Shown: positions 35,564 through 45,174 of the stretch, in pieces | Position numbering within the stretch: position 1 is the stretch's first letter | Layout of the letters: each line of letters starts with the position of its first letter | DNA from: Maribacter hydrothermalis | GTDB taxonomy: Bacteria > Bacteroidota > Bacteroidia > Flavobacteriales > Flavobacteriaceae | Direction of reading: 5' to 3' | Assembly (NCBI RefSeq): GCF_001913155.1 | Contig: NZ_CP018760.1 | Span: 2,976,001-3,040,000 of the forward strand | Length of the DNA stretch: 64,000 bases | Notes under the pieces: generated by a model | Told to the model about the DNA's origin: nothing | Database searches by the model: none | Seen by the model: the letters and a program-made list of their open reading frames with translations, nothing else | Translations under genes and position numbers: made by a program

Positions 35564-37081
35564 CTATTTTTGAACAAATTCTTCCCATTCTGCAAATTTA
35601 TCTTCTCCCATAACCCGTTCCATTTTTACTTGACCGCCTTTCTTTTTATTCATTCCATTCCACTCATGAAATACCGAGGGTAACAAGGTTTTAACCTTAA
35701 CACCTTTAAGCGCTTTGGAACGTGCAACTTTATAATTATTGTTTGCGCCTTTTAAATGTTCATCCAACGCGTTGGCAAGCGTTAAATTATCTTTTTCATT
35801 TTCAGTACCTAAATACCAACAGTGATAAAACTCACCGTCAACACGTTTTGCACATAACGTGTATTCTGGAATTTTTATATCAAACGTCATTTCTAAATGT
35901 TGTACTGCATCATCCAACTTATTAACTGAAAGTTGCGAGCCTACCGTATTTAGAAAAAATTTGGTTCTTCCTGTAATTTTAATTTCGGCTTTTTCCACAT
36001 TTGTAAATTCAATAGTATCGCCAATTAAGTAACGCCAAGCTCCCGACACTGTACTAATAATTAATATATAATCTTGGCCAGTTTCAACTTCTTCTAATGA
36101 AAGTGAAGGTGCATTGTTTATAATTGACCCGTCTTGATTGATATACTCTGGCTTAAATGGAACAAATTCAAAATATATTCCACCATCCGTTACTAATTGC
36201 ATTGCATCCGTTTCTGGTCGGGCCTGGAAAGCAATAAATCCTTCAGAAGCCAAATAAGTATCAATAACAGTTACTGGTTTTCCCAACAACGAATTAAAAC
36301 TTTTTTCATAGGGTCCAAAAGCAACGCCACCTGAAGTATATACTTGAAAATTTGGCCATATTTCATGAATATGATTAAGGTTGTGGTAAGAAATAACCTT
36401 TTGTAGCATAAGCTCCATCCATGAAGGTATTCCACTTAACGCTCCAATATCCCAATTAGGTGCTTCTTCCGCAATTTTTTGTACACGCTCGTCCCAATCA
36501 TCGATTTGGGCAATTTCTTCTCCTGGTTTATAAAAGCCTTGAAACCATGTAGGGATGTTGCTTGCACTTATGCCACTTATTTCACCTTCTTTATGTCCAT
36601 CTTTTGTATTTAAATCTGTAGAACTCCCAAGCATTAAAATACCTTTTTCAAAGAAGTCTATGGGGAGATCAAAGTTACTTAAGGCATACACTTGTTTAAT
36701 ACCTGCATCGCGGATGGCGTCGAGCATTTCATTTGTAACGGGTATCCTTTTACTTGTCTTGCCAGTAGTTCCTGAACTTAAAGCAAAATAATCTGGAGTA
36801 CCCGGCCATGTTACATCGGTTTCACCATCATGTAATTTTGCCCACCATTCCTCATTGATCTTATTATAATCGAAAAAAGGAACTGAGTCCTTAAATAATT
36901 TTAAAGGTTGCTTAGAAGATAAAATGGTTTCAAAATTATAATGTCTGCCAAAGTCCGTGTCTTTTGCTGTGCCTAATAAATTTTTAAATACTTTTTTCTG
37001 CGCTTCAACAGGGTTTGTGTCCGGCGCCAGTTTATCTCTTAATTCTAAAAAACCTTTGATTACACTACCAAGTATTGCCAT
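35564..37081 (-). CDS. GH3-family acyl-adenylate-forming protein
   Basis: 505 residues, the length of GH3 auxin-responsive-promoter family members found in many Bacteroidota. ATP-binding ALSSGTTGKTSKRIPVTN near residue 105 and GRTKFFLNTVGSQLS near 360 are the A3 and A8-like motifs of the acyl-adenylating superfamily. The bacterial enzymes presumably conjugate carboxylic acids to amino acids; substrate unknown. Monocistronic. Confidence 0.9.
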   Translation of the reverse strand: MAILGSVIKGFLELRDKLAPDTNPVEAQKKVFKNLLGTAKDTDFGRHYNFETILSSKQPLKLFKDSVPFFDYNKINEEWWAKLHDGETDVTWPGTPDYFALSSGTTGKTSKRIPVTNEMLDAIRDAGIKQVYALSNFDLPIDFFEKGILMLGSSTDLNTKDGHKEGEISGISASNIPTWFQGFYKPGEEIAQIDDWDERVQKIAEEAPNWDIGALSGIPSWMELMLQKVISYHNLNHIHEIWPNFQVYTSGGVAFGPYEKSFNSLLGKPVTVIDTYLASEGFIAFQARPETDAMQLVTDGGIYFEFVPFKPEYINQDGSIINNAPSLSLEEVETGQDYILIISTVSGAWRYLIGDTIEFTNVEKAEIKITGRTKFFLNTVGSQLSVNKLDDAVQHLEMTFDIKIPEYTLCAKRVDGEFYHCWYLGTENEKDNLTLANALDEHLKGANNNYKVARSKALKGVKVKTLLPSVFHEWNGMNKKKGGQVKMERVMGEDKFAEWEEFVQK

Positions 37082-37197
37082 CTCTTTTTTTGCTAAAATA
37101 TTTAAAAGGAAAAGGTTGTTTGTGCTATATCGAACCTAAATTTATCTGATTTAGCAAAGTCTTTCATCAAACCAGAATAAGGTAGAAATTAAAATAA

Positions 37198-37644
37198 TTA
37201 ACGTTGTAAAATGGGGTTAGAATTTTTATCCAAAAATGTTCTTACCGTGTTCCAGAACATTAAAAGTGGACTGGTTGAAGTTTTTGAAAATTGGGATAAT
37301 AGCTTCATATTATTTAAAAATCGTTTCTCCTCCTTGTTGGTGTTATTTATTACCGAAGGGTAGTAAAAAGCCATATTCCAATCGCTAAAATATCTTTTAG
37401 AAACTTTTCCTTCCCAAAGTATTTTTAAAGATTGATGTCTCTTGTCACATTTAATTTTTTCGTATAATTCTTGGATATCATTTTTTTCTCCTTCTAAAAT
37501 CTGGACAAATTTATGATCGTAATACACCAGACAACCGGTTATATTTTTATTAAAATTTGTAGTTCTAGCTTCCGCCAAAATTTCATCCAAGTCGGTAGCT
37601 ACCATGTTGGTCGATTCTGTAGATATATAGGTTAGTTGGTACAT
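37198..37644 (-). CDS. BLUF-domain blue-light photoreceptor
   Basis: 148 residues from ATG 37644 (MYQLTYIS). The flavin-binding BLUF residues are at the same spacing as in AppA: Tyr6, Asn30, Gln48 and Trp89 correspond to AppA Tyr21, Asn45, Gln63 and Trp104. The core NITGCLVYYDHKFVQILEGE is diagnostic. There is no effector domain beyond about 50 C-terminal helical residues, so signalling is through protein partners. Nearby regulators (AraC at 38437, kinase at 39699) are candidates. It diverges from the YciF-like gene across 117 bases. Confidence 0.92.
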   Translation of the reverse strand: MYQLTYISTESTNMVATDLDEILAEARTTNFNKNITGCLVYYDHKFVQILEGEKNDIQELYEKIKCDKRHQSLKILWEGKVSKRYFSDWNMAFYYPSVINNTNKEEKRFLNNMKLLSQFSKTSTSPLLMFWNTVRTFLDKNSNPILQR

Positions 37645-37761
37645 TTTTACACTTATGCACATAAGTTAATGAAAATATTTTTTCTCACGTTAGTATTTTT
37701 ATCAATGTAGTCAATCAAAAAATCAATAGGCCCTTATCTTTAATTATATTAAAAAAATGCT

Positions 37762-38247
37762 ATGAAAACGTTAGAAGAATTATTTGAACATCAATTAAAA
37801 GATTTATATAGTGCAGAAAACCAAATTATAGAAGCACTACCTAAAATGACAGAAAAAGCGACTGATACAGATTTAAAAGATGTTTTTGAGAATCATTACC
37901 ATGAGACCATGGAGCAAAAAAGTAGGCTGGAAATTATTTGTAGAGAACTCAATATTACACCAAGTGGAGAAAAATGTAAGGCTATGGAAGGACTTATTAA
38001 AGAGGCAAGAAATTTTATTTCTGAAGCATCTTCAGAAGAGGTCATGGACGCCGGTTTAATTGCCGAAGCCCAACGCGTGGAACATTATGAAATTTCTGGT
38101 TATGGAACCGCAGTACGCTTTGCAAAAGAGCTCGGACATAGAGATATTGCCAAGAGGCTTCAAATAACTTTAGATGAAGAATATGAGGCCGATAATAAAC
38201 TGGACAAAATAGCTGAAAACAGATTAAATAAAAAAGCAATCGGATAA
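37762..38247 (+). CDS. YciF/DUF892 ferritin-like protein
   Basis: 161 residues of four-helix bundle with the DUF892 signatures LFEHQLKDLYSAENQIIEALP at the N-terminus and AEAQRVEHYEISGYGTA in helix four. Glu and His residues in these helices (E21-like, H-E-x-x-E) fit a di-iron site. YciF-like proteins are stress-induced. Divergent from the BLUF gene, with a bidirectional terminator downstream. Confidence 0.9.
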   Translation: MKTLEELFEHQLKDLYSAENQIIEALPKMTEKATDTDLKDVFENHYHETMEQKSRLEIICRELNITPSGEKCKAMEGLIKEARNFISEASSEEVMDAGLIAEAQRVEHYEISGYGTAVRFAKELGHRDIAKRLQITLDEEYEADNKLDKIAENRLNKKAIG

Positions 38248-38364
38248 GCCTTATAAATAAGAAATGACTTTATATAGGGATTTTTAATTTTATGCGAGAT
38301 AAACTTAGATCGGGGTTATTATTATCATTATAAAAGTGAAGTATCGTAAAATTAACTATAAAAA

Positions 38365-38391
38365 AAACCGACCTTATTAAGATCGGTTTTA
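38365..38391. terminator. Bidirectional terminator
   Basis: AAACCGAcCTT (38365-38375) pairs with AAGaTCGGTTT (38379-38389), with A-tract on the left and T-tract on the right, between the convergent YciF-like and AraC genes. Confidence 0.8.
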
Positions 38392-38436
38392 ATTATTGCA
38401 ACCAACAAAAAGTGATATTTTTTTTTGGTATTATGA

Positions 38437-39453
38437 CTAGATTGCCATTGCCATCTGCTTAGCTTTATACTGCTTTGGACTACAGTTATATTTCGACTTA
38501 AAAATTTTAGAGAAGTAACTTCTGCTGGTAAACCCAATACTATAGACTACTTCTGAAATATTAAGATCTGTATTTTTTATTAAATTTTCTGCTTTTCGAA
38601 CCCTAACTTCTCTAATATAATCTATAACTGTTCTGCCATGCATAAGCTTAAACCCTTCTTGTAGTTTAGATGGAGATAAACCACCCTTACGACAAAGATC
38701 GGTTACTGTAAGATTTCTTTCTGGATAGTTATTTATAAACTGAGAAAGTTCTTTAACAGAAGTCAGTTCCCAAGCACTTAAAGTTCCTGTTTTTTGGTTG
38801 GCACTTTTCATATCTTCTGAATGTTGCTCTATTTCTAAAGCTAAAATCATTTGTACTAAACTTTCGATCATTAAACTTCTAACAATTCCTTTTTGACTTA
38901 CAGCGGCTAATTGTTGAATTTTTTCTGCGATCTTTAAATTGTAAGATCCTATATAAATATAGTTTTCAGAAATATTTTCCTTATAAAATAAATTTTGCAA
39001 CTTATAATTTAAGGTCTTTACATCAGTCTCACTTTTAATAGGATTGACAACAATTAAAGTTATTTTAATATCCACATTTTTCTCAAAGTAAATTACGTTG
39101 TCCTGCAATGATTTACTAGTTAATATTCCAGTTTGAAAGTTTTCCAAAACTCTCTTTTTCTTATCTAAACCAAAACTATGTGCTACTTTACCTTTAGCAC
39201 AATATGCAAAACATATTGGTGTTTCTTCAGTTGTTTCTGTCACAAGTTGGAAATCTTCTGAAAAGGTCATGTCAAATTCTAAATAAGAGATACCGCTATT
39301 AAAGGTCATACCTTTTATAAGGCCTTGCCCCATTTGATTGTCAATTTCTAAAATATACTCTTTAGCATCCTTTTGTATTTCACCTCCGAAGTTACCTTCT
39401 AATTGCTGAAATATATTTTTAATTTTTGCTGATTTTAGTGCTATTGTTTTCAT
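38437..39453 (-). CDS. AraC-family regulator, paralogue 1
   Basis: 338 residues. A divergent N-terminal sensor region (about 1-230) is followed by an AraC two-HTH domain: LTVTDLCRKGGLSPSKLQEGF and ISEVVYSIGFTSRSYFSKIF, ending KYNCSPKQYKA. The N-terminal half aligns with that of the AraC protein at 45419-46447 (GQGLIKG-TFNSGISYLEFD vs GFGFIKA-CFDYGLGVLEFN), so the two are paralogues with the same sensor type. Ligand unknown. It resembles PchR-like regulators of flavobacteria. Confidence 0.88.
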   Translation of the reverse strand: MKTIALKSAKIKNIFQQLEGNFGGEIQKDAKEYILEIDNQMGQGLIKGMTFNSGISYLEFDMTFSEDFQLVTETTEETPICFAYCAKGKVAHSFGLDKKKRVLENFQTGILTSKSLQDNVIYFEKNVDIKITLIVVNPIKSETDVKTLNYKLQNLFYKENISENYIYIGSYNLKIAEKIQQLAAVSQKGIVRSLMIESLVQMILALEIEQHSEDMKSANQKTGTLSAWELTSVKELSQFINNYPERNLTVTDLCRKGGLSPSKLQEGFKLMHGRTVIDYIREVRVRKAENLIKNTDLNISEVVYSIGFTSRSYFSKIFKSKYNCSPKQYKAKQMAMAI

Positions 39454-39698
39454 AAGTTCTGTTGCTTTTAATGATTAGTTACGCTCATAAAGCTTGCTAA
39501 AACTTTATGTTGTAAATATCCTCATTGCAACGACCTTTCCTCTTACACAACTTTTGGTTTCTGTTATATAACTTTTTGTTTTACACGAAAACACTGTTAA
39601 AAAAATCTTAAAGGCTGTATTGTTATGAGTTATGGGAGCTATAAACCCTGCGTTTATAACGATTTATAAATATTTTTTAATGTAGTAATGATAAGGTA

Positions 39699-42269
39699 TT
39701 AGGCAGGTAGGTAAATTATAAATGCAGTTCCTTTACCTAATTTACTTGTGGCATGAATATTACCATGATGGTTTTCTACTATTTTTTTACAAATGGCAAG
39801 ACCAATACCTGTACCCGAATATTCATTTTTTTGATGCAAACGCTGAAAGACCTCAAATATTTTTCCCGCATTTTCATCAGCAAATCCAATACCATTATCT
39901 ACAATGGTTATTTTATAATAATGTTTGCTTGTTTTAAAAAAGTTTTCGGGAATTTGTTCGCGACGAACTTTTTCAGACGTTATATCTATTTTGGGTATTA
40001 AAGTTTGATTACGATATTTAAGTGCATTAGAAATTAAATTGTTTAATAATTGTTCTAATTGAAAAAATATGCCCTTTACTACGGGTAAATCCTCTGAACC
40101 TATTTCGGCCTTGGTTTCAATGATTCGTTCAGCTAGCTCCTCTTTAACTTTTTGCAGTACCTGGTTCAAGTCTACTTTTTCAAAATTTTCATGATTACTG
40201 TCAATACGGGAGTAGGATAATAAATTGAGAATTAAAGATTGCATTCGTTGTGCTGCTGTGGTAACCTTGGAAAAATACTCTTGCGCTTTTTCCGAAAGCT
40301 TATCGCCCTCTTTATCCTCGATTCGCGAAAGAAACATTTGAATTTTCCTTAATGGTTCTTGAAGGTCATGACTAGCAACACGATTGAAGGATTCTAGTTC
40401 TATATTACTACGCTTTAACTCTAAATTTCTTAAACGAAGTTTTTCATCTGCCCTTATCTTTTTAGAAATATTTTGTACAACTCCTACAGAGGTTGGTCTA
40501 CCATTTTTTTCTAAATATTGACCATTTAGCTGAAGATGTTTTACTTTTCCGGTTTTTGAAATAATTCGATATTTGTTGATACTGGACTTTCCTTCTGCTT
40601 TGGTTTCTTTACCCAAAGTAATATAATCTTCAAGATCATCCGGATGTACAAATTTCTTATAACTGTCAAAAGTCATTTTAAAGGACTTTGGCTCATGTCC
40701 TAATATGCGATAAAAGTTGTCCGAGAGTATGGCTTCACCATTATCTAAGTACCAAATATAACTTCCAAGACCTGCAACTTCTTCGGCATCGACAAATATA
40801 GAATTCTGTACTTTTAACTGCTCATTTAATTTTTGAAGTTCATTAAAGGCAAGCTTTTCGGCAGTAATATCTTGTACAACCCCAATCAGCACCTCTTTAC
40901 CTTTGTTCTTAATAAATTTACCGTTGACTTTTAAATATATAGTATTTCCGGTTTTAGTAGATACCCTGTAGGTATGTTCTGGCGGCTGTCGGGTTTCGAT
41001 TACTACTTTCATTACCTCCTCATAAGAAGTACGGTCATCTGGATGAATTAATTCTAAATAATTTTCAAAAGAAGGTTTAAAATCTTCTGGATCATATCCC
41101 AAAATATGATAAAAATTATCAGAAATTTCAGCGGTATCTGTTTCTATATGCCAAGTATAACTACCAATCCTAGCCATTCTTTTTGCTTCGACCATAATAG
41201 AATTTTGCAGTATTAACTCCTCATTTAAGGCAAGTACTTTTTCATGCGCCTTATTCTCTTCAGTATCATTTCTTACAACCACTAAAATTCCCTTGTCCAT
41301 TGGTTTAATAATGGAATGGAACCAAAATTTTTCGCGATTTACAGCTACTTGACGCTCAAAACTTCGTGTTTCACCTTGTTTAAAGCTACTTATCATTTCT
41401 TCAAGTTCCCCATTAAGCAATAAAAATGGAAAAATAGATGAAACGGGTTTGCCCACTATTTCCTCTGGATCTAATCCTAAATAGTCGCGGTTGCACTCAT
41501 TGGCAAAAACAATTTTAAAGTCTACAACTTCATTTAAGTCATTATAAATTGGTTCATAGTAATTCATAATGTTGTCCGTACTCTGAACTATATTTCCAAG
41601 TAACAACTGCGACGATTGTATTTGGTGTTTGTCTTTTCTGATTTTTAAAAATGCTATTGTAAAAACAGCTAATGAAAAAAATGCTAGTAGTAAAGATGTT
41701 AATGGGGTAAGGTTTGTTTGCCATTCAAAAGTTGCCAAACGTTCTTGTAAAAGCATTTCTTTTTCCAAAACCATCTGCTCTTTTAAACTACGGACCTTTT
41801 TTAAAAGCGAAGCCGTTGTTTTAACGTTTGCAATTACGACGGAGTCTGACCCTGAAGCTCCAATTTTACCATGGAGTAAAATTAATTTGGAATGTAGTTC
41901 ATCTTTTAAAACTGAAACAGAATCTAAAATTAGTTGTTGTTCCGGAGTACTTTCTGTTAGTTTATATAGCTTGCTTAACGCTTTATCACTTTCCAGTTTA
42001 TAGTCAATATAAGAATCTTTAAAAGTAGAGTCTTTTAATATTACTGATCTAAATTCAGCTGACTCCATTAAACTATATTGCGAAAAAAGGTTGTTTATTT
42101 CCCGATCTACCATTAATGATTGAGAAACCAATTCTGATGAATTTTGTAGGTTTTTTATCATTCGATAATTAACACTGGCAATAAACAATAACAGAAATAC
42201 TGCAACTACTAAAGCTATCTTAAATGGTATATTAAAGTTTGTCCTTTTAAGTAGCATATTTAAATCCAT
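39699..42269 (-). CDS. Membrane sensor histidine kinase with three PAS domains
   Basis: 856 residues. Two membrane helices (about 16-34 and 189-208) flank a helical CHASE3-like extracytoplasmic region. Three PAS domains follow (about 222-340, 360-470 and 487-605, the last two with HPDD-type PAC segments). Then come HisKA with phospho-His634 in VASHDLQEPLR and HATPase with NLISNALKYRN, DNGIGF and GTGIGLAIC. It is preceded on the same strand by a receiver protein (95 bases) and a short AraC regulator. This suggests an AraC-RR-kinase operon with no classical DNA-binding response regulator. Confidence 0.93.
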   Translation of the reverse strand: MDLNMLLKRTNFNIPFKIALVVAVFLLLFIASVNYRMIKNLQNSSELVSQSLMVDREINNLFSQYSLMESAEFRSVILKDSTFKDSYIDYKLESDKALSKLYKLTESTPEQQLILDSVSVLKDELHSKLILLHGKIGASGSDSVVIANVKTTASLLKKVRSLKEQMVLEKEMLLQERLATFEWQTNLTPLTSLLLAFFSLAVFTIAFLKIRKDKHQIQSSQLLLGNIVQSTDNIMNYYEPIYNDLNEVVDFKIVFANECNRDYLGLDPEEIVGKPVSSIFPFLLLNGELEEMISSFKQGETRSFERQVAVNREKFWFHSIIKPMDKGILVVVRNDTEENKAHEKVLALNEELILQNSIMVEAKRMARIGSYTWHIETDTAEISDNFYHILGYDPEDFKPSFENYLELIHPDDRTSYEEVMKVVIETRQPPEHTYRVSTKTGNTIYLKVNGKFIKNKGKEVLIGVVQDITAEKLAFNELQKLNEQLKVQNSIFVDAEEVAGLGSYIWYLDNGEAILSDNFYRILGHEPKSFKMTFDSYKKFVHPDDLEDYITLGKETKAEGKSSINKYRIISKTGKVKHLQLNGQYLEKNGRPTSVGVVQNISKKIRADEKLRLRNLELKRSNIELESFNRVASHDLQEPLRKIQMFLSRIEDKEGDKLSEKAQEYFSKVTTAAQRMQSLILNLLSYSRIDSNHENFEKVDLNQVLQKVKEELAERIIETKAEIGSEDLPVVKGIFFQLEQLLNNLISNALKYRNQTLIPKIDITSEKVRREQIPENFFKTSKHYYKITIVDNGIGFADENAGKIFEVFQRLHQKNEYSGTGIGLAICKKIVENHHGNIHATSKLGKGTAFIIYLPA

Positions 42270-42364
42270 ATAATTTTAAATTAAGGTCAACGAAACATTT
42301 AACTTTAAGGTAATTCAATGGCCGTTGTAAGAAATCATAAATTTTTGGTGACAATACTTATGAT

Positions 42365-42814
42365 TTACAATCGAAACAAAAAATTATCTTTATTAAGATT
42401 TGAAGTGTGGTATTGCCAATCTAAATGCAAAACCCTTTCAACAGATTCCTGTAATTTACTAAAGTTATTGGGCTTGTTCAGATAAATATTTGCTCCATTA
42501 ACAAATGTGTTTTCTATATCTTTTTCTGAAGAAGATGTAGAATAAATAGCTATGGAAATATCTTTAAATTTAGGGTTTTTACGAATTTCTGTGAGGCATT
42601 GCATACCGTTTTTAACAGGCATGTTTAAATCAAGAAATATAAGATTGGGCAGAATTATACTTGGAATATTAAGATGGTCCATTAACTCTTGTCCGTTGTT
42701 AAACAGCAATAAATTCGTTTTAATACCTATTTCCTCTATGGCTTCTTTAAAAAGCATTCTATCATCAATATCATCATCTGCCAACGCAATATTCAAAATA
42801 TCCTTATTGCCCAT
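42365..42814 (-). CDS. Single-domain response regulator next to PAS kinase
   Basis: 149 residues. Receiver motifs: acidic DDD (13-15), phospho-acceptor Asp62 in FLDLNMPVKNG, Ser92 and Lys114 (LNKP). A short tail (HLDWQYHTSNL) follows, with no output domain. Start is 11 bases after the AraC gene stop, and the kinase follows 95 bases later; it is the obvious partner of that kinase. Rcp1-like. Confidence 0.9.
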   Translation of the reverse strand: MGNKDILNIALADDDIDDRMLFKEAIEEIGIKTNLLLFNNGQELMDHLNIPSIILPNLIFLDLNMPVKNGMQCLTEIRKNPKFKDISIAIYSTSSSEKDIENTFVNGANIYLNKPNNFSKLQESVERVLHLDWQYHTSNLNKDNFLFRL

Positions 42815-42825
42815 TTTATAAATAC

Positions 42826-43386
42826 TTATGCTAAGTTTTGGTTATTTTCTTTTCGCTTTTCTACAATTTTTTGAAACGTAGTTGGCGTTAATCCTGTTGT
42901 TTTTTTAAACTGTCCCGATAAATGGGCAACACTACTATAATTTAAACGAAAGGCAATTTCTGTTAATGACAAATTAGTTTTTGTCATAAGTTCTTTCGCC
43001 CGATCAACTTTTCTTAGAATTATAAAATTCTCAATAGAGGTAAAGGTGGTCTCTGAAAATAAGTTAGATAAATAGGTATATGAATAATTTAGTTTATCAG
43101 AAAGATAAGATGATATTTTTGATACTTGAGATACATCTTCTTGTAACATCTCCTCAATAGCATTTTTAATGCGTTGCACTAAAACCGACTTTTGCTCTTC
43201 TAAAATTTCAATACCATAACTATTTAAATTCTTAGCCAATTCTTCTATTTCCTCTGGCAATAAAGGTCTTTTAATTTCCACTTCCCCTGGGCCATGTACA
43301 ACATGCGGAATTGCTAATTTATGCAGTTGCTCTTTTAAAACTGCAATACAGCACACTTTGAAATCGAATTTTACATTTATTTTCAT
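42826..43386 (-). CDS. Short AraC-family regulator
   Basis: 186 residues. The small N-terminal part contains a Cys pair region (FKVCCIAVLKEQL) and a short alpha/beta segment (VEIKRPLLPEEIEELAK...GIEILEE). The AraC HTH domain follows at about 80-180 (SLTEIAFRLNYSSVAHLSGQFKKTTGLTPTTFQ). In flavobacteria this short type (with a heavy-metal-associated-like N-terminus) often accompanies single-domain receivers. First gene of the AraC-receiver-kinase operon. Confidence 0.85.
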   Translation of the reverse strand: MKINVKFDFKVCCIAVLKEQLHKLAIPHVVHGPGEVEIKRPLLPEEIEELAKNLNSYGIEILEEQKSVLVQRIKNAIEEMLQEDVSQVSKISSYLSDKLNYSYTYLSNLFSETTFTSIENFIILRKVDRAKELMTKTNLSLTEIAFRLNYSSVAHLSGQFKKTTGLTPTTFQKIVEKRKENNQNLA

Positions 43387-43584
43387 TAATCAAAGTTATA
43401 TTTAGCAAGTTGTAAACCCCATGCTGAGATAATCAGTGCAATGTTAAAATAAAAATAGGAATTATTTTAACATTTTAGGGCGATTTCTGACCACAATTGA
43501 ACCTTAATTTCTGAGATTAGATGGTTTAAATAAATTAAAGTACACAAATTTAAGCGCTATAATTAAAAATAAAACTTTAACAAT

Positions 43585-44121
43585 ATGAAACTAAGTACTT
43601 ATACCAAGCGGGCCATTTTCGGTGGCATTATTTCCATGTTAATTATTTTATTGGGTACAATACTTTTAGGGAAGTTAAGTGGATATGAAGCCAAAGTGCT
43701 TATTAAGAATTCATTAGATGGAATGAATACACTTTGTAATACAATAGCCCTAGCATCGGCAACTATTTTGGCCTTGTTGCTCACACTCTTAAGTTTAAGT
43801 TCAACCTCAAAATCGAAGTTAAAGAAAGACCATTATTATCATGTATTACAAATTGCCAAATTAGACACCGTGGTTTTTATAGCGTCAGTAATTACATTTC
43901 TGTTGTTTAATTTACCAATAACAGAATCAGATAATGTGCCTAATAATTGGTTTAATATTCTTTATTATATTTCTTTAGGAATTTCAAGTCTTTTAAGTGC
44001 TTCTTTAATAGTAGTTGTATTAATGCTATATAATACTGTAGTAAATATAATTAAGATTATAGGTTTAGGGATGACAGACCATCCTTTGGCAATAAATGAA
44101 GATGAGAAAGAAATTGAATAA
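43585..44121 (+). CDS. Four-helix membrane protein, unknown function
   Basis: 178 residues with membrane segments at about 12-32, 47-68, 87-107 and 122-150. A basic loop lies between helices two and three and an acidic tail (NEDEKEIE) at the end. I recognise no named family. It diverges from the AraC operon and converges on the 44145 gene. It starts at ATG 43585 after an A-rich leader. Confidence 0.65.
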   Translation: MKLSTYTKRAIFGGIISMLIILLGTILLGKLSGYEAKVLIKNSLDGMNTLCNTIALASATILALLLTLLSLSSTSKSKLKKDHYYHVLQIAKLDTVVFIASVITFLLFNLPITESDNVPNNWFNILYYISLGISSLLSASLIVVVLMLYNTVVNIIKIIGLGMTDHPLAINEDEKEIE

Positions 44122-44144
44122 AATACTAATTTAAACGTCTTATA

Positions 44145-44468
44145 TTAAGGTTTGTCTAAATAATTAGCTTCAGGAACAGCTTTGAAAAATTCTGCGACAT
44201 TGATATCAGCTTGGGCGCCGTAGGTAGCTAAGAAAGTTCCTTTTACATTATCGTTGGTCTTTATTACATAGAGTAAAGAGGAGTCTGCGGGGTTACTCAT
44301 ACCTTCATACCTACGTTCTTCCACAATAAATATTTGTTCTGGAGCGTAACTTTTTTTCGTTTTTGTTTCAATGAGCTTATCATCTTTACACATAAATGAA
44401 GCGGTATAGCCTTTTTTTTCAAATAAGGTTATAGCGTCAATTTCATGTTTTGCAAATTCTTTAGTCAT
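44145..44468 (-). CDS. Small conserved Bacteroidota protein of unknown function
   Basis: 107 residues. It contains GYTASFMCKDDKLIETKTKKSY, EERRYEGMSNPADSSLLYVI and KGTFLATYGAQAD. This pattern occurs in small Bacteroidota proteins that databases sometimes label phosphoribosylpyrophosphate synthetase, although nothing of the PRPP synthase fold is present. I would call it unknown. It is preceded (upstream) by repeat copy B. Confidence 0.7.
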   Translation of the reverse strand: MTKEFAKHEIDAITLFEKKGYTASFMCKDDKLIETKTKKSYAPEQIFIVEERRYEGMSNPADSSLLYVIKTNDNVKGTFLATYGAQADINVAEFFKAVPEANYLDKP

Positions 44469-44502
44469 GATTTTGAATTTAAATTAATAATAATTCTATT
44501 TT

Positions 44503-44604
44503 TTACTCGGCATTCGAGTTTTAAATGCTCGAACGCTTTTTTCGAAATTTAATATTGACTTTCCTTTTTTATGCCTATCGGGCTTGTTCCGAGGTAGTTT
44601 ACTA
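44503..44604 (+). repeat. Dispersed hairpin repeat, copy B
   Basis: About 102 bp with TTACTCGGCATTCGAG at the start (hairpin one), a degenerate middle, and ATGCCTATCGGGCTTG followed by TTCCGAGGTAGTTTACTA. It lies between the 44145 gene and the acidic lipoprotein gene and aligns with copies A, C, D and E in the same orientation. Confidence 0.75.
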
Positions 44605-44711
44605 TAAGAAAAATGGTTGTTGACAGAGCGTGTTATTAATTATACCAACTGATTTAAATAAATGACTTTTAACGTTGAATTAGAAAGCATTTAAATAAAT
44701 TGATATATAAA

Positions 44712-44752
44712 AATAATGGGTATCTCATAAATTACAAGACACCCATTATTAG
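44712..44752 (-). terminator. Terminator of acidic lipoprotein gene
   Basis: AATAATGGGTATCT pairs with AGACACCCATTATT (one mismatch); on the minus strand it runs into a T-tract. It follows the lipoprotein stop by about 40 bases. Confidence 0.75.
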
Positions 44753-44792
44753 CTATTGATTAGCATAGTATAATTAACTAAAATCTAATTAA

Positions 44793-44981
44793 TTATTGAT
44801 CAGTAGCATCATCAACGGCATCTTCTACTTCTTCTGCACCTTCTTCTATGGCATCTCCAGTATCATCAACAGCATCTTCAATTTTTTCTCCCGTACTTTT
44901 TTCCTCTCTACAACTGGTTAGTGTAGAAAAAGAGGTTACAGTAAAAAAAGCGAATAATAAAATATATAGTGTACGTTTCAT
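44793..44981 (-). CDS. Small acidic lipoprotein
   Basis: 62 residues with a lipoprotein signal and lipobox LTSC (Cys24). The mature part of about 38 residues is an acidic amphipathic helix with repeated D/E-A-V-D-D-like units (IEDAVDDTGDAIEEGAEE). Its own terminator follows. Small acidic lipoproteins like this are common in flavobacterial stress loci; function unknown. Confidence 0.72.
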   Translation of the reverse strand: MKRTLYILLFAFFTVTSFSTLTSCREEKSTGEKIEDAVDDTGDAIEEGAEEVEDAVDDATDQ

Positions 44982-45012
44982 ATTGTTTGTTTTTAAAATT
45001 AATAATTAGTGA

Positions 45013-45174
45013 TTATATTTTTTTTCTTCCAGAAATTAAGGAAAATATTAAAAGAACTATGAATATAAAAAATAAAATTTTTGCTATACTCGCAGCTCCT
45101 GCTGCAATACCACCGAATCCGAAAATACCGGCAATAATTGCAAGAATTACAAAGGTGATTGTCCAGCGTAACAT
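45013..45174 (-). CDS. DUF1328 (YtjA-like) small membrane protein
   Basis: 53 residues starting [20 protein letters not shown], then [18 protein letters not shown] and a short basic tail SGRKKI. This matches the DUF1328/YtjA family of two-helix stress-related membrane proteins. The frame is continuous from ATG 45174 to the stop at 45013-45015. It lies 31 bases upstream of the acidic lipoprotein gene, so the two may share a transcript. Confidence 0.85.
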   Translation of the reverse strand: MLRWTITFVILAIIAGIFGFGGIAAGAASIAKILFFIFIVLLIFSLISGRKKI

